Source of the DNA: Croceicoccus estronivorus | GTDB lineage: Bacteria > Pseudomonadota > Alphaproteobacteria > Sphingomonadales > Sphingomonadaceae | Direction: 5' to 3' | Assembly: GCF_001625325.1 (NCBI RefSeq) | Contig: NZ_JRQQ01000006.1 | Coordinates: 124,001-188,000 of the forward strand | Length of the DNA stretch: 64,000 nucleotides | The notes under the pieces: generated by a model | What the model was told of the DNA's origin: nothing | What the model saw: the letters and a program-made list of their open reading frames with translations, nothing else | The model's database searches: none | Part shown: positions 43,717 to 51,824 of the stretch, one piece after another | Layout: each line of letters opens with the position of its first letter | Position numbering within the stretch: the stretch's first letter is position 1 | Translations under genes and position numbers: made by a program

Positions 43717-44946
43717 TTAGGCCAGCCTGGCATTCAGGGTGCGCCGCCTGCCCATCCCGATCGCCAGCAAAAACAGCGCGCCCACTGCCGCATAGATCAG
43801 GCCGAAAACTGTTGTCGCAAAGGCTACCCCATCAGCAGCCACCAGCGGATAAACGACGATTGGATTCAGGAACTGCCCCAGGAACAGGGTGGAAATCGCA
43901 GTGCCCGCCGCACGATCGTGCAGACGCTCGGGAATCTCATGCAAGGCGCGCGAGATGATCGTCGGCTCAAGCGAACCGGCGCCGAAGCCGAGAACCACGG
44001 TTCCAATAAAAAAGGGCAGAAGACCGTTGGATTTCGCACAAATGAGCAGGCCTGCCGCGAATGCCATGGATATGAGAACGAACATTCCCTTCACATCCAG
44101 AAATCTCCGTATGGTTCCGTAAAGCAGCGCAACGCACATGGCCGAAACGGATGTCGTGGCAACGAGCAGGCCAATCATCGACGCGTTGGATATGCCCTTG
44201 GCTGCCGCAATGAAGGGAACCTGGATGACTGACATATAGACGCCGATCGCAAAGCCGATCTGGAGCAGCCACAGAGGCCAGAGACGGAGAATTGGCATCC
44301 ACCCGAGAGGGGCATCGTCCGTCTTGGGAACAGTGCCCTTGTACATGGAGAAAAATGCAAAGGGGATGATCACAATGCCGAGCAGATAGAGGGCGAAGAC
44401 GCTTCGCCATCCCAGCGCATCGACCATTACCCCTGAAATATTGAGCAGAACGAGCGCTGCGAACGCCCCGGCCCCGCCGCAAAAGCCGAGAATCCTGTTG
44501 CGTGCGTCCCCGATGAAATGCTCACCGACGACGGCATAGCTGGTGGCCAGCATTGCCCCCGATGCGACCCCGGTCAAAGCTCGGCTTGCAATCAGCAGAT
44601 TCAGATCTGTCAGGACCAGTCCGGCACAACCGGCGACCAGAAAAATGACTGCTCCGGCCAGTATGACCAGACGACGGCCAAGCCACTCGCTCACATATCC
44701 GGCAAATGCAGCACCCACGATCATGCCAATCGCGGAAATCGTCTGGATCATTTGCGCGACAAAGGATCCATCGGCCCCTCCGCCCAACTCATTCGCAATT
44801 GCGGGCAAAGCCGGTGATAACGGAGCAGTTGCGGTTGCATTCAATACGCCTGCCCAAAGGCATACGAATGCGATACCGGGGCGACCTGCAATAGTCGTAT
44901 TCGGCATGGTCCGTTGCGCAGACTGGGGACCGCTTCCAATATTCAC
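43717..44946 (-). CDS. MFS transporter
   Basis: A 409-residue major facilitator with 12 predicted membrane helices. Loop 2-3 has the signature-like GYVSEWLGRRLVILAG. It starts at GTG 44946 with GGGGAGAG 6 bases upstream. It is the first gene of the minus-strand operon and has motif copy 3 70 bases upstream. It could import the substrate from the periplasm after TBDR uptake and PQQ-dependent oxidation, or export a product. Direction and substrate are unknown. Confidence 0.9.
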   Translation of the reverse strand: MNIGSGPQSAQRTMPNTTIAGRPGIAFVCLWAGVLNATATAPLSPALPAIANELGGGADGSFVAQMIQTISAIGMIVGAAFAGYVSEWLGRRLVILAGAVIFLVAGCAGLVLTDLNLLIASRALTGVASGAMLATSYAVVGEHFIGDARNRILGFCGGAGAFAALVLLNISGVMVDALGWRSVFALYLLGIVIIPFAFFSMYKGTVPKTDDAPLGWMPILRLWPLWLLQIGFAIGVYMSVIQVPFIAAAKGISNASMIGLLVATTSVSAMCVALLYGTIRRFLDVKGMFVLISMAFAAGLLICAKSNGLLPFFIGTVVLGFGAGSLEPTIISRALHEIPERLHDRAAGTAISTLFLGQFLNPIVVYPLVAADGVAFATTVFGLIYAAVGALFLLAIGMGRRRTLNARLA

Positions 44947-45015
44947 GCAACACTCTCCCCGGTTCAGGATCTATAGTCCTGGCAGCGGGAGATATAGTAA
45001 CGGGCACACACCCGT

Positions 45016-45029
45016 CGTCTAATGCATAT
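45016..45029 (-). promoter_or_regulatory. Candidate operator ATATGCATTRGACG, copy 3
   Basis: On the minus strand this is ATATGCATTAGACG, identical over 14 bases to the copy at 29433. It is 70 bases upstream of the MFS start in the same relative orientation as copies upstream of the monooxygenase. This links the MFS operon to the LysR/TBDR control region 15.6 kb away. Confidence 0.55.
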
Positions 45030-45299
45030 CTATGCCTGTAAATATGACGTGTAGTAATGGAGAGGCGATACGACTCTAAAGCGGATATGCCGCGATAGCG
45101 GCAAGCTGCTGACGACCAGCGCGTAGAGGAAGCCAGGAAAACCCCACCCCAATCTGAATATTTGAACAAGGGCCAGGTTCTGGCGGTGCTGTCAGTCGGA
45201 TGACAACTTGTCTCCGTTTGACAAATGTTGGTCTTTGAGAGCGCGTACTCAAGCCATCAGCTTTTGCCACTCAGCGAAGGCAGCTGAGCGGCGGGCATT

Positions 45300-45435
45300 G
45301 TATGTCTGTCGACGAGATGACCTTCTACAACCACCAGCGCCCTCACTCGGCCCTCGGGGCAAGCCACCGGCGCTGGTCTACTGGCAGAGAAATGATATCA
45401 ACCAACCCGATCAGCAGGTGCAACGAGTAGCTTAA
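45300..45435 (+). pseudogene. IS3-family transposase (OrfB) 3' remnant, frameshifted
   Basis: One frame reads SVDEMTFYNHQRPHSALG and a neighbouring frame continues GKPPALVYWQR, ending NQPDQQVQRVA and TAA at 45433-45435. Together these match the C-terminal end of IS3-family integrase-type transposases (FYNHxRPHSALG...PAxVYW). Joining them needs one extra base near 45358, so the gene is broken as well as missing its 5' part, including the catalytic DDE domain. Confidence 0.8.
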
Positions 45436-45449
45436 ATTACGCCAGATCC

Positions 45450-45474
45450 TGCCCAAAAGACGGGGAGTAGCTCA
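45450..45474. repeat. Probable IS terminal sequence
   Basis: About 25 bases after the transposase remnant, GCCCAAAAGACGGGGAGTAGCTCA (from about 45451), reads TGAGCTACTCCCC from the outside. This is the form of an IS3-family end, and the open frame on the minus strand stops exactly in its TGA. A partner end was not found within the window, so the assignment is inferred. Confidence 0.4.
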
Positions 45475-45609
45475 ATGGCCACACCCTAACGAGGTCACAT
45501 CTCCCATCAGGCTCTTTTGCTCTGACAATGCCTCATCAGGTAATCGACCAGCACCGATGATATCGACAAAGTGATGTGCCCCCGTGGTCATGCTCATTGG
45601 GAGCCACAT
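45472..45609 (-). pseudogene. Short open frame truncated by the IS end
   Basis: From ATG 45609 or 45597 the frame reads MTTGAHHFVDIIGAGRLPDE and continues to LGCGH, then ends in the TGA that begins the IS terminus. The even composition looks more coding than chance, but no family is recognised. It may be the surviving end of a gene disrupted by insertion, or chance. Confidence 0.25.
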
Positions 45610-45688
45610 CTTTTCCTGAAATCGAAAGGGATTTTCCACCCATACGATCGGGTTTGAATACCGTGTGCATGGCAATTCAAGAGGATCG

Positions 45689-48220
45689 ATGGGGAGCAAA
45701 AAAATGAGAGTGAGCCGAAGCAAGGTTTCCGTCCGCTGCCTTTGCGGCACTGCAGCATTGGCTGTTACGTCTCCAGTGTTCGCTCAGGAAGGCCGGAGCG
45801 AACCAAGTATTTCAGCGGGCGAAATCATCGTCAACGCGCAACGCCGTGAAGAACGGGCACAGGATGTGCCAGTGGTGATCACCGCGATTTCCAGCCAAAA
45901 ACTGGAGCAGCTCGATATCAATGAGCCCCAGGACCTCTATGGCATGGCCCCATCGCTGGTTGTGGGTAATCAGGGGCAGGCCACGCGTGATGTGCAATCG
46001 TTCTCGATCCGCGGTCAGTCCACCGGCTTCCTGTCTTCGCCCGCCGTGGCGCAATATCTATCCGAGGTGCCGCTGGTCGCATCGGTCTCGCTCAATCTGC
46101 AGGGCGCGCCGGGACTATTCTCTGATGTTGAGAACGTCCAGATCCTGGCCGGCGCGCAAGGCACTCTGTTCGGGCGGAACACCACTGGCGGGGCAGTCCT
46201 GTTCATGCCCCGCAAGCCGGTCAACCAGGTTGAAGGCTATATTCAGGGCTCTGTCGGTAATCTCAACCTGCGCGGCGTGGAAGGCGCGATCAATATTCCG
46301 ATCATCGACGACAAATTGATGATCCGGGCCGCAGGCGCCTTCATGGATCGTGACGGCTTCACCCGCGACCTCAGCTTCAACAAGAATCGCGACGACGTTC
46401 ATTGGTATTCCGGCAAGTTGGGCATTCTTGTTCGGCCGACTGAGAGTATCGAGAACTATACGCTCATCTTCGGCTCCAAATCATCAAACAACGGTTCGGG
46501 CTTCATCCACAAGGGCTTCAACATGGCCGCCCTGCGCGCTTATGGCTTCTGTTCCGACACTCCGAATTTCCAAGACCCGGCCAACCTTGCGACGTACTGT
46601 TCCGCCTACACCGATATCAGTGCGCGTGCCGCAGCCGAGGGACCCCGCAAAACACGCTTGAGTGTCGACGCTTACAGCAAAATCGAACTGTGGGGCGTCA
46701 TCAACTCCACCGATATCGAGCTGGGCGATAACCTGAAACTGCGCAATATCATCAGCTATCAGCGATTGAAGGACGATTATGCCGCCGATCAGGATGGCAC
46801 GCCACTGCAACAGTACGAACTGAACCAGAACGCCGGATTTCCCACTGTAACCGACCCGCTTCTCGCCGGATATGGAATTCCCCTGGCCGGATACAATCCC
46901 ATCGCACCGACATGGAATTACCCGCGTGATGAGATCGGCCAGTTTACCGAAGAGTTCCAGATTCAGGGCAACGCGCTGGACAGCAAGCTGCAATTCACTG
47001 CCGGCTATTTTCACTTCAACGCGAAGCCGGAAAGCGAATGGGGCACTGTGCAGCTCACATATTGCCCCGCACTCTACACCGGGCTTTGCTCCGCTACCCT
47101 TTCGAACGAAGGGGTGAGCAACAAGTCCGACGCCTTTTATGGGCAGACGACCCTTGATCTCGGCGCATTCTCTCCAGCACTCGACAGTCTGCGCCTGACT
47201 GCAGGCTACCGCTATACCTGGGATACCATCAAGGGCTTCGTGTCCCGCTGGACCCCAGATCCGCTAACGGAAACCTCATCCTGCCTGATTGGAGGCAATA
47301 CACTGGGAGACGTCCCAACCGCCAACGCGCGTGAACTCTGTGAATTCAGCGATACCCTGAAGAGCAAGGCACCGACATGGACTTTCGGGGTCGACTACAA
47401 GCCCATCAAGGACATCCTGATTTATGCCAAAGTCAGCCGCGGTTACAAAGCGGGAGGCTTCAACACCTACGCTGTCCGCGAAGAAACCCGCACTTTCGCA
47501 CCTGAAAAGCTGACGACATACGAAGCTGGTTTCAAGTCGGACTTCCAACTTGGTCGCATGCCGGTGCGGCTCAACGTCACGTATTACCATTCGAATTACC
47601 TCAACATTCAACGCCCGCAAGGCGATTATAATCCCGAAACCGGGGCGAGCGGCGCGCAAGTCCTTGCCGCGACAGCACGTATCCGAGGCGTGGAAATCGA
47701 AGGGTCGATCCGTCCTCTGCCGGGCCTCGAACTGGGTGGCACCTTCAGTCGCACCAACGCCGATTACCGGGACTTCAAGGCTGTGGTGTTCAGCCCCACG
47801 CAGGCCTGCAATGGGTTGAAGCAATACGGTGAGGTCGCGGACTTCAGCTGCTATCCATTCCAGTTCGTGACGCCAACGATGTACAGCGTCTACGGTTCTT
47901 ACGACATGACACTGGGACAAGACCTGGGCGATCTGTCACTCTATGTCAGCTATTTCCACGTCGCGTCGCAAAACGTGATGCCATCCGGGGACAGTTCGAC
48001 GGAGCCAGGCGCCGAGCTTGAGCCATATGGCCTGCTCAATGCCTCGGCATCGCTGCGCAATATCGGTGGCACTGGGCTGGATCTGACGGTGTTTGCCAAC
48101 AACCTGACCAACAAGCTGTACCGGACAATGAATTCCAACAGCTTCAACAACCTGCTCGCAAGCACAACCCTTTTTGGGGAGCCGAGAACGTATGGCTTGA
48201 AGGTCAAGTACAGCTTCTGA
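45689..48220 (+). CDS. TonB-dependent outer-membrane receptor 3
   Basis: An 843-residue receptor. ATG 45689 is chosen because AAGAGGAT lies just before it; another ATG at 45704 is possible. The signal peptide ends near SPVFAQ, then comes the TonB-box region AGEIIVNAQRREERAQDVPV, a plug with ILAGAQGTLFGRNTTGGA, and a barrel ending VKYSF. It shares the plug pattern with receptors 1 and 2, but the extracellular loops with several Cys (for example around CPALYTGLCSATLS) differ. It is convergent with the AraC gene and may feed the PhyH-isomerase pair. Confidence 0.93.
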   Translation: MGSKKMRVSRSKVSVRCLCGTAALAVTSPVFAQEGRSEPSISAGEIIVNAQRREERAQDVPVVITAISSQKLEQLDINEPQDLYGMAPSLVVGNQGQATRDVQSFSIRGQSTGFLSSPAVAQYLSEVPLVASVSLNLQGAPGLFSDVENVQILAGAQGTLFGRNTTGGAVLFMPRKPVNQVEGYIQGSVGNLNLRGVEGAINIPIIDDKLMIRAAGAFMDRDGFTRDLSFNKNRDDVHWYSGKLGILVRPTESIENYTLIFGSKSSNNGSGFIHKGFNMAALRAYGFCSDTPNFQDPANLATYCSAYTDISARAAAEGPRKTRLSVDAYSKIELWGVINSTDIELGDNLKLRNIISYQRLKDDYAADQDGTPLQQYELNQNAGFPTVTDPLLAGYGIPLAGYNPIAPTWNYPRDEIGQFTEEFQIQGNALDSKLQFTAGYFHFNAKPESEWGTVQLTYCPALYTGLCSATLSNEGVSNKSDAFYGQTTLDLGAFSPALDSLRLTAGYRYTWDTIKGFVSRWTPDPLTETSSCLIGGNTLGDVPTANARELCEFSDTLKSKAPTWTFGVDYKPIKDILIYAKVSRGYKAGGFNTYAVREETRTFAPEKLTTYEAGFKSDFQLGRMPVRLNVTYYHSNYLNIQRPQGDYNPETGASGAQVLAATARIRGVEIEGSIRPLPGLELGGTFSRTNADYRDFKAVVFSPTQACNGLKQYGEVADFSCYPFQFVTPTMYSVYGSYDMTLGQDLGDLSLYVSYFHVASQNVMPSGDSSTEPGAELEPYGLLNASASLRNIGGTGLDLTVFANNLTNKLYRTMNSNSFNNLLASTTLFGEPRTYGLKVKYSF

Positions 48221-48236
48221 CTCACGCACTCGACCA

Positions 48237-48274
48237 ATGGAAAGCATACTCTGGTTAAGGGGCGTCCTTTCCAT
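48237..48274. terminator. Weak inverted repeat between convergent genes
   Basis: ATGGAAAG (48237-48244) and CTTTCCAT (48267-48274) are perfect 8-base arms with a 22-base loop, in the gap between TBDR 3 and the convergent AraC gene. The large loop makes terminator function doubtful. Confidence 0.3.
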
Positions 48275-48295
48275 CTTGGCTGCGCCTCCCGCTGG

Positions 48296-49162
48296 CTAAA
48301 GCGAATGCCGCAATTCCCTGCGGTATTCGCGGGGCGACATGCCAGCGCGCAGGCGGAAGGCAGTTGAAAACACAGACTGGTTCGCAAACCCCAGATCGTA
48401 AGCAATTGCCTTGAGCGGCATGTCGGTTTCAGCAAGGAGCTTGCGCGCCAGATCCATGCGCCGACTGCCCATCCAGTCTTTCACTGTCTGGCCCGTGGCC
48501 GCCTTGAACAAGGTTGTGAAGCGCCTGGGACCAATTCCACATTCGCGCGCCAGATCGGTGATCGTGGGCGCTCGGCCCCTTACTCCCTCCACAAAGTGTT
48601 CGAGCCGCCGCAATTGTGCGGGACTGAGTTGCCCACGTACGGGGCCTGCATCACGTTCATCACCATTCAAGTGCCGCGAAAGGTGCGCCAGTGCCGACAA
48701 TCCCAGACCTTCGATCAGCGTTTCGGAGGCAAACCCCGGCGCTTCCACTTCACGGACCATTTGCCTCAGAAGGAAATCGATCCGTGCCCCCTCGTGACCG
48801 GCGATATCAAACGTCTTCATCAGCAGGCCTTCCGACCACACATCGGGCGTTCGGGTAACTTTTTTGAAGATCGCCGGATCGAAATAGCAGCGAAATGCAA
48901 AGCTGCGGCTATTGCTTCCAGAGAACCGGCAGTCGGCACCGGGCGGGGTAAGGACGATGTTGCCGATATCGAAAAAAGCAGCCCCAAGTTCGGTATAGCA
49001 GGCTTTCCTTCGGTGGGGGTATGGCGGCAGCGAGAGGCCCAGGATTGCCCGTCTTCCATTCGTATAATCGGTCACTGATTGTGTTGGTGTAAAGCTGCAC
49101 AACTCGACCTCGACGACACCGGCAGTCCAGTTGCGGATTGTCGTGCTCTCCAGTTGGGCCAT
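48296..49162 (-). CDS. AraC-family transcriptional regulator
   Basis: A 288-residue regulator starting at ATG 49162 with GAGAGGAG upstream. The N-terminal about 180 residues form a cupin-like or unclassified sensor. The C-terminal about 100 residues carry two helix-turn-helices (ITDLARECGIGPRRFTTLFK, then AIAYDLGFANQSVFSTAFRL with GMSPREYRREL). It diverges from the PhyH gene at 49418 and converges on TBDR 3, so it is the likely regulator of this small module. Confidence 0.9.
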   Translation of the reverse strand: MAQLESTTIRNWTAGVVEVELCSFTPTQSVTDYTNGRRAILGLSLPPYPHRRKACYTELGAAFFDIGNIVLTPPGADCRFSGSNSRSFAFRCYFDPAIFKKVTRTPDVWSEGLLMKTFDIAGHEGARIDFLLRQMVREVEAPGFASETLIEGLGLSALAHLSRHLNGDERDAGPVRGQLSPAQLRRLEHFVEGVRGRAPTITDLARECGIGPRRFTTLFKAATGQTVKDWMGSRRMDLARKLLAETDMPLKAIAYDLGFANQSVFSTAFRLRAGMSPREYRRELRHSL

Positions 49163-49417
49163 GCTTTGGCTCCTCTCAAAACCGGACGTTCCGACCGCAG
49201 TTTCCTGTGGTGGTCTGATCGTCTCTCCCGCGGCAACAACAATCAAATTATACGGTCCAGCCCGTCCCGGCAACGCATACCCGGACCGGATCAGCAATGC
49301 GGGCAAAGCAATTGCCGGAATGGGAAAGTCATAACCCTTCCGAAGAAGTCTTCATCACCCATAGAACCCTTCTGAACCACACAGATTATCAAAATTCCAT
49401 TCGGAGTTGCGGAGACA

Positions 49418-50308
49418 ATGGCTGGCCTTGCTGACCCACTGCGTTCCATCACACAGGACGAAATCGATATGTTCTGGCGCGATGGCTTTGTCTGCCTGCG
49501 CGGAATCATTCCGCGGGATTGGATCGAGCGAATGCAGCTCGCCGTCGATCGCTGGCTACAATCGCCAGAGTGTTTCGATTACACCGAATACGGAACCGAT
49601 GTCGCCCAGGCAGCCGGGGCCGAAGTTCTGCTGGATTCCGGTGAACAGCGCGGTCGGTTTTACAGCAGCCAGGATCACTGGCAGCACCTGCCCGATTTTC
49701 GGGAGTTTGCGTTGCATTCTCCCCTTGCCAAGATCTGTGCCGCTCTTCTCAAGGCCACGCGGCTTAACTTGTACGAAGACAGCGTTCTCGTGAAGGAACC
49801 CGGTGCCCTGGAGAAAACCGCCTTTCATCAGGACATTTCCTATTTCCACGTCGAAGGACATCAGATCTGCACGACGTGGGTGCCGCTCGATCCGGTCCGG
49901 GCTGACACCGGATCACTGAAATTCGTGCCTGGCAGTCACTTGTGGAAGAAAAAATATCGGCCCAACTTCTTTATTACCGACTTGTTGATGCCAGGGACCG
50001 AGGGCGAAGCGGTTCCGAACTTCCACAAGGATAACCGTAGCAAAGAAATCATCAGCTTCGACATGGAACCGGGCGATATGACCGTTCATCATGCACGGAC
50101 CATCCACGGTGCGGACGGTAACACATCGAAGGATACCCGTCGGCGAGCGATTTCGGTGCGTTACTGCGGTGATGATGCCCGATACCACTTCCGCAAGGGC
50201 GTTCCGCTCAAGTCCCATCACCAGTCAGTCAAAGAAGAAGATATCCTCGATCATCCTGATTGCCCTGTAGTATGGCCCACACAGGCTACTGGCGCCCGGA
50301 ATGAGTGA
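49418..50308 (+). CDS. Phytanoyl-CoA dioxygenase-family (PhyH) Fe(II)/2-oxoglutarate oxygenase
   Basis: A 296-residue PhyH-family protein. Iron ligands are H137 and D139 in FHQDISY and distal H230 in HARTIHGADGN; R241/R242 in SKDTRRRAISVRY would bind 2-oxoglutarate. The facial triad is complete. It hydroxylates a small molecule with O2 and 2-oxoglutarate. GGAG precedes the ATG. Its end overlaps the isomerase-like gene by 8 bases, so the two act as a pair. The substrate is unlikely to be phytanoyl-CoA, because family members are very varied. Confidence 0.91.
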   Translation: MAGLADPLRSITQDEIDMFWRDGFVCLRGIIPRDWIERMQLAVDRWLQSPECFDYTEYGTDVAQAAGAEVLLDSGEQRGRFYSSQDHWQHLPDFREFALHSPLAKICAALLKATRLNLYEDSVLVKEPGALEKTAFHQDISYFHVEGHQICTTWVPLDPVRADTGSLKFVPGSHLWKKKYRPNFFITDLLMPGTEGEAVPNFHKDNRSKEIISFDMEPGDMTVHHARTIHGADGNTSKDTRRRAISVRYCGDDARYHFRKGVPLKSHHQSVKEEDILDHPDCPVVWPTQATGARNE

Positions 50309-51392
50309 GAAGAACGCAGGCCGCCAGGAGGAGCTGTTAATCGGTATTTCTGACTTTGGGATCATGCATACGGTTCCGGGTGAATTTCCGATCGACCAGC
50401 GTTTTCGTATGGTTCAAGATGCCAACGTATTCGATTATATCGACAAAACTCCTGAACCGCATGAGATTACGGACTATCGCGATGCCGTGCAACGGCATGG
50501 CATTCCTCTGACGGCAGGCGGGTACTATTACGTCCTTGGAAAGGACGAGCAGCTTCTCAGACAGCATTTGGAGCTTGGGCGGGAGTTTGGCGCGCGTGTT
50601 CATAATGTTCAGGTACTTTCCCGGGACAGCCAAGGGGAACTCGTCACGGACGAACAGATCGCCGAAATCTATCTGGATGCGATGGAATGGGGTAGTACAT
50701 CAGCAACCATCCCTTGCTTCGAAGTCCACGTTGGCATGTGGTCCGAGCAATTTTCCCGTGTTCAACGCGTGGCAGAATTGGTTGAGCGGCGAGGTCTGAA
50801 ATTCAACATTACTCTCGACCACAGCCATATCGTTTTTGCGATCCGCAACAGGGACGCGCAGGAGACCATGGGAATCCGCTCTGAGGTGGAGGCCGGCGCG
50901 ATCACGCTCGACCCGTTTTCGAACGGTAACATATGCCGGAACTGGATCGAAGCTGGCCTTGTCCGCCACGCACATGCTCGCTCCGCGGTCCCGAACGGTC
51001 CGCGCAATCAGTGGATGGCCGGTCTGGATGGAAGGCCCGGCCTCGCCCTCCAGTATCCCTTCATCCGGCCGAATGCGGGGCAATGGCATTCGGAATGGGA
51101 CGAGAGCTTGCTGGAAACGTGGAAATTCGCGATCAGCAAATTATTGCAGCATCACGCAAACACGCCGGGAAGCAGGCTTGGAACCATCTCTACCGAGTTC
51201 ATTCCCTTCGCGGACTACGGAGGTGGAGCGAAGTATTCTCTTTTCGAAAACAACATCGCATGCGCGACATGGATCAGGGCAGAATGGGAACGCCTGAGCC
51301 GCAATGAACTAACACCCCCAGCGACAAACGGGAGCAGTTCGCAAAAAACTTCGATGCCAAAAAAGGTGCGGGCGGCAGATAGCCTGCCTTAG
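50301..51392 (+). CDS. Xylose-isomerase-like TIM-barrel protein
   Basis: A 363-residue TIM-barrel protein of the sugar phosphate isomerase/epimerase group, longer than the 266-residue one at 32126. Candidate metal-binding residues are in CFEVHVG (Glu and His), ITLDHSHI (Asp and His) and STEFIP (Glu). The polar, low-complexity tail (about 335-363, with SSSQKTSMPKKV) is probably disordered. It overlaps the PhyH gene by 8 bases. Coupling a hydroxylase to an isomerase suggests that the oxygenase makes an alpha-hydroxy-carbonyl for it to rearrange; this is inference. Confidence 0.8.
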   Translation: MSEKNAGRQEELLIGISDFGIMHTVPGEFPIDQRFRMVQDANVFDYIDKTPEPHEITDYRDAVQRHGIPLTAGGYYYVLGKDEQLLRQHLELGREFGARVHNVQVLSRDSQGELVTDEQIAEIYLDAMEWGSTSATIPCFEVHVGMWSEQFSRVQRVAELVERRGLKFNITLDHSHIVFAIRNRDAQETMGIRSEVEAGAITLDPFSNGNICRNWIEAGLVRHAHARSAVPNGPRNQWMAGLDGRPGLALQYPFIRPNAGQWHSEWDESLLETWKFAISKLLQHHANTPGSRLGTISTEFIPFADYGGGAKYSLFENNIACATWIRAEWERLSRNELTPPATNGSSSQKTSMPKKVRAADSLP

Positions 51393-51824
51393 CGATCAAA
51401 GCCAGACAAATGGCCCAGATTAGCCATTTATATCGTTCATGGTGAGTCGAATGAATAGGCTAAAGATCAGATATCTGGCGATGGATGGAAGTAGCGGTAA
51501 GGATTTTTGGCTGCGCTCATCCACCTCGACTAGCAACCTCGCCGCAGGTCGCGCCATCCCTCTGACAAGGCAGTCCAGCATCATGCAAATTTGCTGCGTC
51601 CGCCTGCTATGCAAATGGATTTCGTAAAACACAATAAGGCACCCACTCCTGGCGGAAGATGAAAGCCTGCCATGATCTATCCACGGCCATGGAAACGTCA
51701 TCGTCCCGCCCCATCCGTGAATGCCGTTCCACGGCGTGCGAAAATGGTGGCGGATTTCCCCGGCAGTCTACGTTGATCCCTGCATGCGGTGTTTTGCGCC
51801 GGTCATCACAAGGGAGACGCCAGC
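51393..51824. other. Intergenic region containing one copy of a 38-base repeat
   Basis: A 432-base gap before the OmpA-family gene. The minus-strand frame 51420-51701 has no recognisable domain. The only structured element seen is the direct repeat at 51531-51568. Sequence close to the OmpA gene (51780-51824) should hold its promoter. Confidence 0.5.
51531..51568 (+). repeat. 38-base direct repeat, copy A
   Basis: Begins TAGCAACCTCGCCGCAGGTC and continues GCGCCATCCCTCTGACAA. It is identical to 63171-63208 at 37 of 38 bases, same orientation. Similarity fades on both sides. It lies in a non-coding gap. Confidence 0.85.

Larger units (their letters stand above)
44947..45688. other. Intergenic scar region with operator motif and IS debris
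   Basis: About 740 bases between the divergent MFS and TBDR 3 genes without an intact gene. It contains the 14-base motif (45016-45029), a frameshifted IS3-family transposase 3' end (about 45300-45435), a probable IS terminus (about 45450-45474), and a short open frame cut by that terminus. The other IS end was not found, so the element is truncated. Confidence 0.55.

Noticed and set aside
45461-45530. tRNA-like start GGGGAGTAGCTCAATGG
   Set aside because: It resembles an acceptor plus D-arm, but no anticodon stem or TTCGA T-loop follows at the right distance. The bases are better explained as the end of the IS remnant.
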